Positions 1-29,439 of a DNA stretch of 60,000 nucleotides are shown here, one piece after another. Origin of the DNA: Antedon mediterranea. Taxonomy: Eukaryota > Echinodermata > Crinoidea > Comatulida > Antedonidae. Position 1 is the first letter of the stretch; every line of letters begins with the position of its first letter. The translations under genes were made by a program, and so were the position numbers. Under the pieces are notes generated by a model, which saw only the letters and a program-made list of their open reading frames with translations, did no database searches and was not told the DNA's origin. The DNA lies in the NCBI RefSeq assembly GCF_964355755.1, contig NC_092671.1, positions 6,957,001-7,017,000 on the forward strand. Direction: 5' to 3'.

Positions 1-134
1 GTCTGAATGTATGCTCCCTCAGTAGTGGTGCGCCGGTAAAATTGTGTGGATTTGTTGGGTTAGACTTTATGCCGAAATTTGGTAAAAATCCATTAAGTTT
101 TTACGTAAGTTACCTCGACAGACACACATACAGT

Positions 135-260
135 AACCCAAGGTTGATTGATTGATTGATTTTATTCGATATTCATACAAAAAAGTTAAAATATACAATG
201 TACAAAAAGAATACCAGGATAACCCATTAAGTCGACAAATAAAAAGTAAACTTATTTCCA
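135..260 (-). repeat. Possible LINE 3' tail
   Basis: On the minus strand this reads as a low-complexity 3' UTR ending in tandem AATC units (three or four copies), the kind of short-repeat tail left by CR1/L2-type retrotransposons. No coding part is present, so the family is uncertain. Confidence 0.3.
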
Positions 261-772
261 ATGGAGTCCAATCCGTATTAACTGAAATTTAAGTGAGTGG
301 TTGGGCCTACAGTAGTACAATATATCATTAAGTTGGACGCAGTAAAAATGGAAAAACAAGAAAATACATATAAGACAAGATAACCTCCTTTATGGAGGTA
401 AAAATAACATATACTGTGTTTGTAAATTAGCAAAATTCCTTGTTTATAGTTTGATAAAACTTGGTGATATTTATGAGAAGTAATTTAGATGATGTTTATA
501 ATGACAACCATTAATCATAGTTAAAATTGAATGGGGATTTTTCCCACCGCAATATGTACAATGTACTGTAAATTGTTTTATCCAATGGAAAGTCAAAACA
601 ACATTATATATTACATCATACAGTAGCAGTGTTCATGGGTTTTTCCATTATTGATATAGGGATGTTTACCAAACTTTCTACTCATTTCGCATTGTACTGT
701 ATCCACTATCTAGTTTGTAATTTCTTTTCAATCTCTAATTTTTCTTTCAATCTCTTATTTTCCTTACCATAG

Positions 773-18422
<17,650 letters not shown>

Positions 18423-18833
18423 GTAAGCATACAATAGTGATGCGTTTATGATTGTTAAATATGAATTTCTATGAAATTACTGTGAATATTTTTCCATATT
18501 TTTTAGGCTTAGTAGTAATCCAAAGTTAGAATTTTATCGTTAGCATGGCTTTCTTGAGAAATTTTATTTGGGTAATCTACTCAATATGTCAGAATAGTTA
18601 ATGCACAGTTATATGTACATATTATAATGTTGATATAAAACTTGTACATACATATGTACAGAGGTTACAGGCCTTGTCTAAAAAATATCTAAATTTAACT
18701 ATAGCATTTTCTTCACCAAATTTTCATTAATTTTTTAGAATAACTTTTGCACTCATTGTGTAGGTTGTCTAGAATTACTATTAGTGTTTATCAGAATGAA
18801 TTGCTTTTATTTTAAAAGTGGATTTTGTTTCTA

Positions 18834-18920
18834 AATAAAATTGCATTGGTTATTGTAGACGTATATGCATTTCTAAGTAAAAAATATATCAATACTGAAT
18901 GGGGAGGAAGGATAAATAAA
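18834..18920 (+). promoter_or_regulatory. Candidate poly(A) signals of the SPOP-like gene
   Basis: Two AATAAA hexamers at 18834-18839 and 18915-18920 lie about 415-500 bases after the stop codon. They are reasonable 3'-end signals, but AATAAA is common in AT-rich DNA and no transcript evidence is available. Confidence 0.4.
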
Positions 18921-19117
18921 ATGAAGAGTTTATAAAAGCAGTAGTTTAATTTAAATCAGTTATTTAAAATCGATACACCCATAATGTTACTTTGGAATCA
19001 CAAGGAGTAGATGGCAACACACAAACATGCTGATTCTATCACAATTGGTATAGGTTAAACTCAATGTCAATTTAGATTGTTATAGATGTGTGTGAATAAG
19101 CATGTATTTGCATTCTG

Positions 19118-19280
19118 AAGCTCTGTCTACACTATCAAACTTTATGTGACTAAAAAATGTGATGTGCCCATATATGGACATGATGATGTCATATCACTAT
19201 CATTATTTAAGCATCACTGCCATATTTGGGCATATCACACTTTTTTGTAACATAAAGTTTGATAGTGTAAGCAGAGCTTT
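19118..19280. mobile_element. MITE family A, copy 7
   Basis: Full-length-looking copy downstream of the SPOP 3' end. Its right terminus directly abuts another inverted-repeat element at 19281. Confidence 0.88.
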
Positions 19281-19437
19281 AAGCTTGGTTCCTACTTGGA
19301 TGCAACACAGCGATGTATGTGCAATGCAAGCGAATTAACGTATCACAAGCAATAGTTTTGGTGATCCATCGCATCATGATTGGTCAAACTGCTTGTAGTG
19401 CGGTTACGTCCTTGCTTTCTAGTAGGAACCAAGTTTT
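19281..19437. mobile_element. MITE family D, copy 1
   Basis: Termini AAGCTTGGTTCCTACTTGG and CTAGTAGGAACCAAGTTTTA are inverted repeats. The interior holds GCAATGCAAGCG and TGATTGGTCAA. The same structure recurs at 54830. Confidence 0.8.
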
Positions 19438-19477
19438 AAGGTGAGAATTCTGTACCCACTACACACAAGGAACGCTT

Positions 19478-19635
19478 CCAGTGGCGTAACGGCTATGAGC
19501 GCTCATTGACTAAACCCAGGGGCCCCGGAGCTTATAGGGTCCCCTGAGCAGTGCCAAGAAGAAAAAACAGGCATTAAAATATGTTAAAAAAGCTAAAAAC
19601 GCCTTAGGCCTCCACCATTGGAGGGCTATTTAGGC
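19478..19635 (+). mobile_element. MITE family B, 3'-truncated copy
   Basis: Starts CCAGTGGCGTAACGGC, followed by the same CTAAACCCAGGGGCCCC core and ACAGGCATTAAAAT segment as at 2574. The right terminal repeat is lost. Confidence 0.8.
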
Positions 19636-19884
19636 TTCATTTATATGTTCTGATAAACAGAGTTCACAAGGTAGTTGAAATAATTATCTAAACAGTTGCA
19701 GGGTATTTCTCTTATAAATGTTCATAATACACTGACTAAGTCTACTGCTATTGTATTTAAGTTTGATAATTTTTTTATTACTAATAAAAAAAAATTTTTC
19801 TGATCCACATTGTAATAAATCATGGTGGATGGTGTAATACTTATCACTCAACCACTGAGAATTATAAGCAAATAATTCCAACAA

Positions 19885-19985
19885 TTCAATTCAAGAATCA
19901 TTTATTGACCAAAAATATTATATCATAACAATGGTTGGCATATAACATATATAGTCGAGAGACTACAAAAGATCCAATAAATGAT
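19885..19985 (-). repeat. Possible LINE 3' tail
   Basis: Minus-strand reading ends in AATAAATGATTCTTGAATTG with repeated ATTGA-like units, typical of a truncated non-LTR retrotransposon tail. Weak evidence. Confidence 0.3.
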
Positions 19986-21247
19986 TGTTAATTTTTGATC
20001 TATATAATTAACATAGATGATAAGCTATACTCCCCAGCAGTGTTCACAGATACCTTTTTATTGCACCCATATATGTTGAACAATATCTGTAATAGTAAAC
20101 TGACACCAGGAAATCACAGTGGCCATTGTTGATGAATACATTTTTCATGACAATTTGTGTATGGGCTAATCATAAATAATGTGATGTAACATTATAACAT
20201 GATAAATGTGTCTTTAATGATTCATTTTTTTCAATATTCAATTTCAGCATTAAAATTTATAATTAAAATTAGTTTGTTTTAATGAGAAATGCAATATAGA
20301 ATGCAAAGATAAATTGTTTTGGAAACCATATGATGGATTCATTGTCAACACAGTTAAAAAATGAAATGTAGATGGGAGCCATGCGCCCCCCCCCCCCCCC
20401 CCTCCTTCTCCACATATGCAGCAATGCTGTCCCCTCCTCCTATTGGTCACATCATATGATGTAGCCATATAAACAGACACTCATTCATCTATCTACATTA
20501 ATGTAACCCTCTACTCTAAAAGATAGTTTTTTTTTCACGAAAGTATTTTTAAGTACATAACATAGCAATTGTGTACTCTATTTCTATGGGCTGCAGTTCT
20601 AATAGGACTACAAGAAGATATATAGTATACTTAGTCATTATATTAATTAATTATCTACCAATTGTGATTGGTGTATTTCTTAATAGATTTTTTAAAAATT
20701 AAAAATGTGATTTTATATTGTTAATTTAAATGTTTTCCTAAATCCAATTTATTCATTACTTTTTCACCCACACAAAATAATTAAATTAATGCATATTTAG
20801 TTTAAAATTAATACAATTCCTCTTATTTTTTTACATGTGTATTTATATTTTTTAAATTGCCAATGTAAATGGCACGAATTGAAAGAGAGATTTTGAAGTG
20901 TTATGTATACATTATGATATACAATATACAAACTGAGAAAACAATAAACATTTGTTCATGCTTTCTTTTAGAATAATATTTAATGTATCATGTCCACTTT
21001 GTGTATCCCTTTAGTTTAGACTATGAAGTTATATGCACTCAAGTATTCTATTTTCAAGGAGTTCACACTTACCATATAGAAATTCGCCCTGAATTAAATC
21101 GTTCAGTTGTGTAAAAACAATAGAAACTTATTCAGAAATTTATCGCTTGATAATGCTAAATTTATAGTATAGCCCACCCTGTCCATTGATCCCAACTATT
21201 CGGTGTTGGTGACGAAATAAAAGTATCTGGTCTCATTATTCCCATTA
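19986..21247. other. Intergenic DNA, no gene seen
   Basis: AT-rich intergenic sequence with no credible exon on either strand. The only notable feature is a run of 17 C at 20386-20402, a simple homopolymer that could form G-rich structures on the minus strand. Confidence 0.6.
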
Positions 21248-21542
21248 TTAAAGATGTATTGTCCCCCAAAAACATGAAAAATGAAGACCATTTTTGTAGT
21301 TTTAACAAATTCACTTCCGTAGAAAAAAAAAACTAACAAAAAATGTTTTCACTTGGGGCTATAAAATGACAAAACAAATAAATTCAACCAAATACCCATT
21401 GGCTGGTAGCCAATTTGACTATTTTTTGCATTTATTTTAAAAATTTTTCAGGTAAATAATTTTTTTCCCAATTCAATTTTACATTAAAATTGAACAAACA
21501 AATTTAAAAAAAATAATTTTCAGGGGGACAATACATCTTTAA
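21248..21542. mobile_element. MITE family E (about 295 bp)
   Basis: Ends are perfect inverted repeats of 20 bases, TTAAAGATGTATTGTCCCCC at the left and its complement at the right. The AT-rich interior has no reading frame. The duplication at the target is ambiguous (TTA or TA) because it overlaps the terminus. Confidence 0.85.
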
Positions 21543-21728
21543 CAAAATTCATAAGAAATAAAACAAATTGGTGTTGGTATTAATGTACAATTAAATCCTC
21601 GAAGTCATTTTATTTGTTGAGGGATTTCAAGACGGAAACTTGATTATTTTTCTACAATAAGCACTTGCGCCCTCTGTTTTAATCCATCTCCTTAGCAACG
21701 TCTACCACTGTCGGGAGCTATATATCCA

Positions 21729-21762
21729 ATACCAAATTGGCGAGTAAATCATGTTTTACTTT
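21729..21762 (+). repeat. 34-bp boundary repeat, left
   Basis: 34 bases beginning ATACCAAATTGGCGAGTAAA are perfectly complementary to 31054-31087, the other edge of the satellite block. The 9.3 kb between them holds all the inverted satellite arrays. They may be terminal inverted repeats of a large element, or one inverted duplicate of promoter-proximal sequence. Confidence 0.9.
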
Positions 21763-22104
21763 AAATTAAATTTATACGCTCTTCCACAAGGTCAATTGTT
21801 AGTTATACATACAGACTATATTAAAACAATGATTTTGAACACGTAGGGCATTTCTTTGAATTCTTTCCTATTGTCGTTTTGTGGTAATTTACAGCTTTTT
21901 ATATGTTAAACAAAAGTACATAATCAATTGCGTCTGCATCATGCTAGACTACAACTTCCGGTAGTGACGTAATCAGCATATTTTTGGTAATAAAACTTTT
22001 TCACTAAGCTAGGGAATCTTCTGATATCAATATTCATTAGACCGTACTTTAGTTAGCCAATCAAAATAAACGTATAAACAATTTTGCGGCGATGTTGTTG
22101 AGGT

Positions 22105-25100
22105 AAAATATACTGTGTTTTACAATAACCAATTTGGTTAGAGTAAAACACAATGATAAAGAATAGGAAACATTTAATAATATGATAAATGTCATTACAT
22201 AGCAATTTATCACTGTGTTTTACTATAACCAATTTGGTTAGAGTAAAACACAATGATATAGAATAGGCAACATTTAATAATATGATAAATGACATTTACA
22301 TAGCAATTTAGCACTGTGTTTTACTATAAGCAATTTGGTTAAAGTAAAGCAGAATGATAAAGAATAGGAATTTAATAATATGATATATGACATTTACATA
22401 GCAATTTAGCACTGTGTTTTACTATAACCAATTTGGTTAGAGTAAAACACAATGATAAAGAATAGGAAACATTTAATAATATGATATATGACATTCACAT
22501 AGCAATTTAGCACTGTGTTTTACTATAACCAATTTGGTTAGAGTAAAACACAATGATATAGAATAGGAAACATTTAATAATTTGATAAATGACATTTACA
22601 TAGCAATTTGCACTGTGTTTTACTATAACCAATTTGGTTAAAGTAAAACACAATGATAAAGAATAGGAAACACTTAATAATATGATAAATGACATTTACA
22701 TAGCAATTTAGCACTGTGTTTTACTATAACCAATTTGGTTAAAGTAAAGCAGAATGATAAAGAATAGGAATTTAATAATATGATATATGACATTTACATA
22801 GCAATTTAGCACTGTGTTTTACTATAACCAATTTGGTTAGAGTAAAACACAATGATAAAGATTAGGAAATATTTAATAATAATGATTATTTACATAGCAA
22901 TTTAGCACTGTGTTTTACTATAACCAATTTGGTTATAGTAAAACACAATGATATAGAATAGGAAACATTTATTAATATGATAAAGACATTTACATAGCAA
23001 TTTATCACTGTGTTTTACTATAACCAATTTGGTTAGAGTAAAACACAATGATAAAGAATAGGAAACATTTAATAATAATGATTATTTACATAGCAATTTA
23101 GCACTGTGTTTTACTATAACCAATTTGGTTATAGTAAAACACAATGATAAAGAATAGGAAACATTTAATAATATGATATATGACATTCACATAGCAATTT
23201 AGCACTGTGTTTTACTATGACCAATTTGGTTAGAGTAAAACACAATGATATAGAATAGGAAACATTTAATAATTTGATAAATGACATTTACATAGCAATT
23301 TAGCACTGTGTTTTACTATAAACAATTTGGTTAAAGTAAAGCAGAATGATAAAGAATAGGAATTTAATAATATGATATATGACATTTACATAGCAATTTA
23401 GCACTGTGTTTTACTATAACCAATTTGGTTAGAGTAAAACACAATGATAAAGAATAGGAAACATTTAATAATATGATATATGACATTCACATAGTAATTT
23501 AGCACTGTGTTTTACTATAACCAATTTGGTTAGAGTAAAACACAATGATATAGAATAGGAAACATTTAATAATTTGATAAATGACATTTACATAGCAATT
23601 AGCACTGTGTTTTACTATAACCAATTTGGTTAAAGTAAAACACAATGATAAAGAATAGGAAACACTTAATAATATGATAAATGACATTTACATAGCAATT
23701 TAGCACTGTGTTTTACTATAACCAATTTGGTTAAAGTAAAGCAGAATGATAAAGAATAGGAATTTAATAATATGATATATGACATTTACATAGCAATTTA
23801 GCACTGTGTTTTACTATAACCAATTTGGTTAGAGTAAAACACAATGATAAAGATTAGGAAATATTTAATAATAATGATTATTTACATAGCAATTTAGCAC
23901 TGTGTTTTACTATAACCAATTTGGTTATAGTAAAACACAATGATATAGAATAGGAAACATTTAATAATATGATAAATGACATTTACATAGCAATTTATCA
24001 CTGTGTTTTACTATAACCAATTTGGTTAGAGTAAAACACAATGATAAAGAATAGGAAACATTTAATAATAATGATTATTTACATAGCAATTTAGCACTGT
24101 GTTTTACTATAACCAATTTGGTTATAGTAAAACACAATGATAAAGAATAGGAAACATTTAATAATATGATATATGACATTCACATAGCAATTTAGCACTG
24201 TGTTTTACTATAACCAATTTGGTTAGAGTAAAACACAATGATATAGAATAGGAAACATTTAATAATTTGATAAATGACATTTACATAGCAATTTAGCACT
24301 GTGTTTTACTATAACCAATTTGGTTAAAGTAAAACACAATGATAAAGAATAGGAAACACTTAATAATATGATAAATGACATTTACATAGCAATTTAGCAC
24401 TGTGTTTTACTATAACCAATTTGGTTAAAGTAAAGCAGAATGATAAAGAATAGGAATTTAATAATATGATATATGACATTTACATAGCAATTTAGCACTG
24501 TGTTTTACTATAACCAATTTGGTTAGAGTAAAACACAATGATAAAGAATAGGAAATATTTAATAATAATGATTATTTACATAGCAATTTAGCACTGTGTT
24601 TTACTATAACCAATTTGGTTATAGTAAAACACAATGATATAGAATAGGAAACATTTAATAATATGATAAATGACATTTACATAGCAATTTATCACTGTGT
24701 TTTACTATAACCAATTTGGTTATGGTAAAGCACAATGATATAGAATAGGAAACATTTAATAATATGATAAATGACATTTACATAGCAATTTAGCACTGTG
24801 TTTTACTATAACCAATTTGGTTAAAGTAAAACATAATGATAAAGAATAGGAAACATTTAATAATATGATAAATGACATTTACATAGCAATTTATCACTGT
24901 GTTTTACTATAACCAATTTGGTTATGGTAAAGCACAATGATATAGAATAGGAAACATTTAATAATAATGATTATTTACATAGCAATTTAGCACCATGTTT
25001 TACTATAACCAATTTGGTTATGGTAAAGCACAATGATATAGAATAGGAAACATTTAATAATATGATAAATGTCATTACATAGCAATTTAGCACTGTGTTT

Positions 25101-25725
25101 TACTATAACCAATTTGGTTAGAGTAAAACACAATGACAAAGAATAGGAAACATTTAATAATAATGATTATTTACATAGCTAGCAATTTAGCACAATGTTT
25201 TACTATAACCAATTTGGTTATGGTAAAGCACAATGATATAGAATAGGAAACATTTAATAATATGATAAATGTCATTACATAGCAATTTAGCACTGTGTTT
25301 TACTATAACCAATTGGGTTAGAGTAAAACACAATGATAAAGAATAGGAAACATTTTAATAACATGATAAATGACATTCACATAGAAATTTAGCACTGTGT
25401 TTTACAATAACCAATTTGATTAGAGTAAAGCACAATGATAAAGAATATGAAACATTTAATAATATGATAAATGACATTTACATAGTAATTTATCACTGTG
25501 TTTTACTATAACCAATTTGGTTAGAGTAAAACATTTTAACTATGATAAATGATATTTAGCACTGTGCTGGATACAGTAAAACACAAATTAAGAATAGGAA
25601 ACATATAATAATATGATACATTTACATACAAATTTAGTATTGTGTTTTACTATAGCCAATTTGGTTACAGTAAAACACAATGATAATGAAACATTTATTA
25701 TATGATATTATTTACATAGCAAAAT
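22105..25725 (+). repeat. Palindromic satellite array 1 (about 35 monomers)
   Basis: Tandem monomers of about 95-101 bp. Each contains a 37-bp palindrome: GTGTTTTACTATAACCAA, a central T, then the complementary arm; many copies carry an A-to-G or T-to-G change in one arm. The spacer reads AATGATAAAGAATAGG..CATTTAATAATATGATAAATGACATTTACATAGCAATTTAGCACT. Variant monomers recur at a 992-bp period: the GACATTCAC variant at 22490 and 23482, and at 23182 and 24175; the AAAGTAAAGCAG variant at 22341 and 23333, and at 22741 and 23733. This is a higher-order repeat of ten monomers. Monomers decay toward the right edge. Confidence 0.97.
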
Positions 25726-25759
25726 ATTATATTAAACATATCTTATTATCTAAACGTTA

Positions 25760-27600
25760 TGAAAAGAATAGGATACATATAATGTAATAATATAATAAAT
25801 ACAAGTTACATAGTTTATCATCTTGTTTTACAGAACCAATTTGGTGACACAGTTAAACACAGTGATAAAGAATAGATACTGTTTTAGGTTATATAACCCT
25901 AACCCTAGTTTGAAGCGACATAATAAATTCATCGCGAAAAAGTACGTATCGTATTTAGAAACTTTTGAAATTTGTTAGATATGTTTAATAGGTTCTTACG
26001 TCTATAAAACAAAAAAAAAATATAAATTTCACAAAAAATTCGTGATTTTAATAATTTGCATTTCTAAAAATGTACACTTATGAAATACCATACATTTTCT
26101 AACACATTTTTACTTCATTGATGATTCCCAGAAATCAAAATAAAACAAATTATGATATTTCTTTTACATTATAGATGTAAGAACCTATATTGAACATGTA
26201 CCAAATTTCAAACGTTTTTTAAGACGATACGTATTTTTATCGATGAATTAAGTATGTGATCGCTTCAAACTAGGGTTAGGGTTAAATAACCTAACAGTTC
26301 CATTCTTTAACACTGTGTTTAACTTTTAACCAAATTGGTTTTAGTACAACACAATGATAAACTATGTACATTTTATTTTTCATATTACATTATAGGATAC
26401 ATATAATGTAATAATAATAAATACAAGTTACATAGTTTATCATCTTGTTTTACAGAACCAATTTGGTTACACAGTTAAACACAATGATAAAGAATAGACA
26501 CTGTTTTAGGTTATATAACTCTAACCTTAGTTTGAAGCGATCACATACTTAATTCATCGCGAAAAAATACGTATCGTATTCAGAAACATTTGAAATTTGG
26601 TAAATATGTTCAATAGGTTCTTACGTCTATAAAACAAACAAAAAATAAAAGTTTCAAGACAAATTCGTGATTTTAATAATTTGCATTTCTAAACATTTAC
26701 ACTTATGAAAGACAATACATTTCCAACACATTTTTACTTCATTGATGATTCTCAGAAATCAAAATAAAACTATTAGGATATTTCTTTTGCATTTTAGATG
26801 TAAGAACCTATATTGAACATATCTACCAAATATCAAACGTTTTTCAAGACGATACGTATTTTTAGCGATGAATATTAAATATGTGATCGCTTCAAACTAG
26901 GGTTAGGGTTAAATAAACTAAAACAGTTCTATTCTTTATCACTCACTGTGTTTAACTTTTAACCAAAATGGTTATAGTAAAACACAATGATAAACTTATA
27001 TGTCAATTTTATTTTTCATAACATAAAATGTTTGATATTCTTTATAATATTTAATATTATATTTTAGGCCTACTATTAATGACGTATAAATGCACACTAC
27101 ATCTGAAATAACTTTCTATTTCATTGGCGATTCTTACCAAAAAAAAAGAACTAATTTTGTTATGTATATAGAGCAACCTATTATAACATGTCTTGTATGA
27201 TTTTTATCTCGTTTCAATGACATTTTATACTACAATTCAAATGAAAAAGCATCACAAAAAAATACGTCTGGTATTCAAAAAGTTTCTAAACTCGGTACAC
27301 AGAAAAAAGGAAATGTTGAAAATGTATGGTCTTTCATAAGTGTGAATTTTTAGAAATGCAAATAATGGAAATCATCGATTTGTCTTGAAATTTATAATTT
27401 GTTTTGTCTTATTGAACATATCTATACAAAATGTCAAACGTTTCTGAATACGATACGTTTTTTTTCTCGATGAATTTATAATGTCGCTTCAAACTAGAGG
27501 GTAGGGTAGTAACCTAACAAGTATCTATTCTTTATCACTATGTTTAACTGTGTAACCATATTGGTTCTAATAAAAAACAATGATAAACTATGTAAATTGT
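25760..27600. repeat. Composite degenerate units with telomere-like inverted ends
   Basis: A unit of about 634 bp starting GGATACATATAATGTAATAA at 25770 recurs at 26394. Each unit contains a degenerate satellite palindrome and then an inverted-repeat core. The core begins AACCCTAACCCTAGTTTGAA (25895; mutated at 26517) and ends in the complement AGGGTTAGGGTT (26283, 26910). A third, more degraded unit ends at TTCAAACTAGAGGGTAGGG near 27510. The inverted arms extend outward into satellite-like sequence. Confidence 0.85.
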
Positions 27601-27934
27601 ATGTTTCATATAATTACATTTTTTCCAAAAAAAAATTATTGGGAATGTCAAATTTCTTTTTCATGACATATATCTACAAATTTCAGAAGCTTTTGAGTAC
27701 GAGTATTTTACGCGATGTTTTTTTATCCTCATTTTAATATTTTGGTAATGTAATTCACATAAAGTTTTGTATCCAAAAATTGTTTATTCTTGGGTAGAAA
27801 TGAAGAAATAAATAGTATTCCTGTATAATATAATAATCAATAATAAAGTATTAAAAAAAATGTTGTGTAAACGAACGTTTTTTACGCTTCGAATTTTCTG
27901 TTACATTATGTTTGAATTGAAGCTACAGATATTG

Positions 27935-27975
27935 AATCATGGACCTATAAATTAGTAATTTATAGGTCCATGATT
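27935..27975. repeat. Perfect 41-bp palindrome
   Basis: Twenty-base arm AATCATGGACCTATAAATTA, a single central G, then the exact complement. It lies at the left side of the central core of the satellite block. Confidence 0.95.
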
Positions 27976-28254
27976 GAACATATCGTCACTCACCACACAT
28001 TTTTTGTTTTGTATTTCGAAAGTATTTATTCTAAAGAACAATTGATGCAAACATCAACTGCGTATCTTATTTCATTAATTAATTATATTAATTATAATTT
28101 GGCGATTATTCGTCATACGAAGAGTCGAATATCGATTCGTCTCGTCATGGGAAGAAAACGTGCATTGCGCACACTGTTTACGCGCCTCAACAATAAACGG
28201 CGAATATGCGATTCGTCACTTATGGAACGCCGTTTTACACAAGTTTTTGGCGAT

Positions 28255-28470
28255 GATAAAAATTGCATCGATGATGAAATTGCGTCGATGAAAATTGCAT
28301 CGACGCAATGTAGATTGCGTCGATGCAATGTAGATTGCGTCGACGCAATTTACATTTCGTCGATGAAAATTGCATCGATGAAAATTGCGTCGATGAAAAT
28401 TGCGTCGATGAAAACTGCATCGATGAAAATTGCGTCGATGAAAACTGCATCGATGAAAATTGATGTGATG
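28255..28470 (+). repeat. 15-bp CATCGATGAAAATTG tandem repeat, forward
   Basis: Tandem units of GCGTCGATGAAAATT and GCATCGATGAAAACT (15 bp, so in-frame as a KIASM-type peptide), with some inverted units (GTCGATGCAATG) at the left. The same repeat occurs in reverse at 28880-29050. Confidence 0.93.
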
Positions 28471-28879
28471 AATTTAATTGATTATGAAAATTCCAAATGG
28501 TTTTAATTCAATCAATGATGAAAATGACTACTAGTAAAGTAAATGATGATGTTAATAATGATGTTAATAATGTTATTATGTTGCTAAAAATTGACGGTTT
28601 CTGAATATTTTGATATGATAAACATGTTTACCGCTTGCGCTAGCGCGCGTTATAGACAAGCGCACAGTGATCGCGCACTAAAACAATGTTGAAATATATG
28701 CACTGATTAACATTTTAGTGATTTATTGTCAACACATTTTAGCAATGGATCCATTATTGTCCTTTCGGACACATTATATCTTCTAGCTAATTGCTTCCGT
28801 TAATCCACCAGTTCAGTACATAAAATCCAGATGTCCAGCATCCATGACATCATATTCAAATCATACCGGCAGGGAGATC
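28471..28879. other. Core between the inverted 15-bp arrays, no gene seen
   Basis: Unusually GC-rich and CpG-rich at 28625-28680 (GCTAGCGCGCGTT, AAGCGCAC, ATCGCGCAC) for this window. No exon or recognised element could be supported; it may be the remnant of a transposon interior. Confidence 0.4.
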
Positions 28880-29050
28880 GCAATTTTCATCGATGAAAAC
28901 TGCATCGATGAAAAAAATTTTTTTTTTCATCGATGCAGTTTTCATCGATGCAGTTTTCATCAACGCAATTTTCATCGACGCAATTTTCATCACATTAACG
29001 CAATTTTCATTACATCGACGCAATTTTCATTGCATCATCGACGCGATTTT
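28880..29050 (-). repeat. 15-bp CATCGATGAAAATTG tandem repeat, reverse
   Basis: Units of TTTTCATCGATGCAG and TTTTCATCGACGCAA, the reverse complement of the array at 28255-28470. The pair flanks about 400 bases of more complex DNA including a GC-rich TGCGCTAGCGCGCG stretch. Confidence 0.93.
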
Positions 29051-29439
29051 ATCATCGCCTAAACTGGCATTCCATACTAATTGCGTGTGATCTGATTGGT
29101 GTATTATAAATAAATTCATCGCGATGAATTTTTCAGTAGATGTAATGAGACAGTTCAGTAGATGTAATGACAGTTAATTTAATTGTTCTGCTCTTTTTGT
29201 ACAAATCTATACTACTTTATATTATGGATTTTGTAGTACTGTTAAAATTATTAAATCTCTGGAAGTGTGTTTTACGAGTATGTCCGCAAATTTATGCGTT
29301 TACGGTTTTAAAATGTGAGTTTTAAATAGCGAACATGATCTTGTTAGGTGCACTACGCACGCAGTATTCCAAAATGTCTTACTAATTGGGAGAAAATCAT
29401 ATTGTATCATATCATATTATATCCATTCTTTAAATTCAT

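Noticed and set aside
22053-23687. Several 60-80-codon frames repeated in the satellite
   Set aside because: Identical peptides recur at the satellite period and result from the monomer sequence; no start context, homology or splice logic.
22105-25725. CRISPR-like array of regularly spaced palindromes
   Set aside because: The spacers are homologous to each other and the monomer is continuous; this is a eukaryotic satellite.
25895-26283. Interstitial telomere
   Set aside because: Only two CCCTAA units at each end as part of an inverted repeat, not a telomeric tract.
27970-28506. 178-codon frame with repeated KIASM peptide
   Set aside because: The C-terminal half is the translation of the 15-bp repeat and the N-terminal half matches no family I recognise; treated as repeat-derived.
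28740-28800. Minus-strand peptide resembling a helix-turn-helix (LARRYNVSERTI)
   Set aside because: Only about 20 residues, with a stop immediately upstream; too short to claim a transposase.
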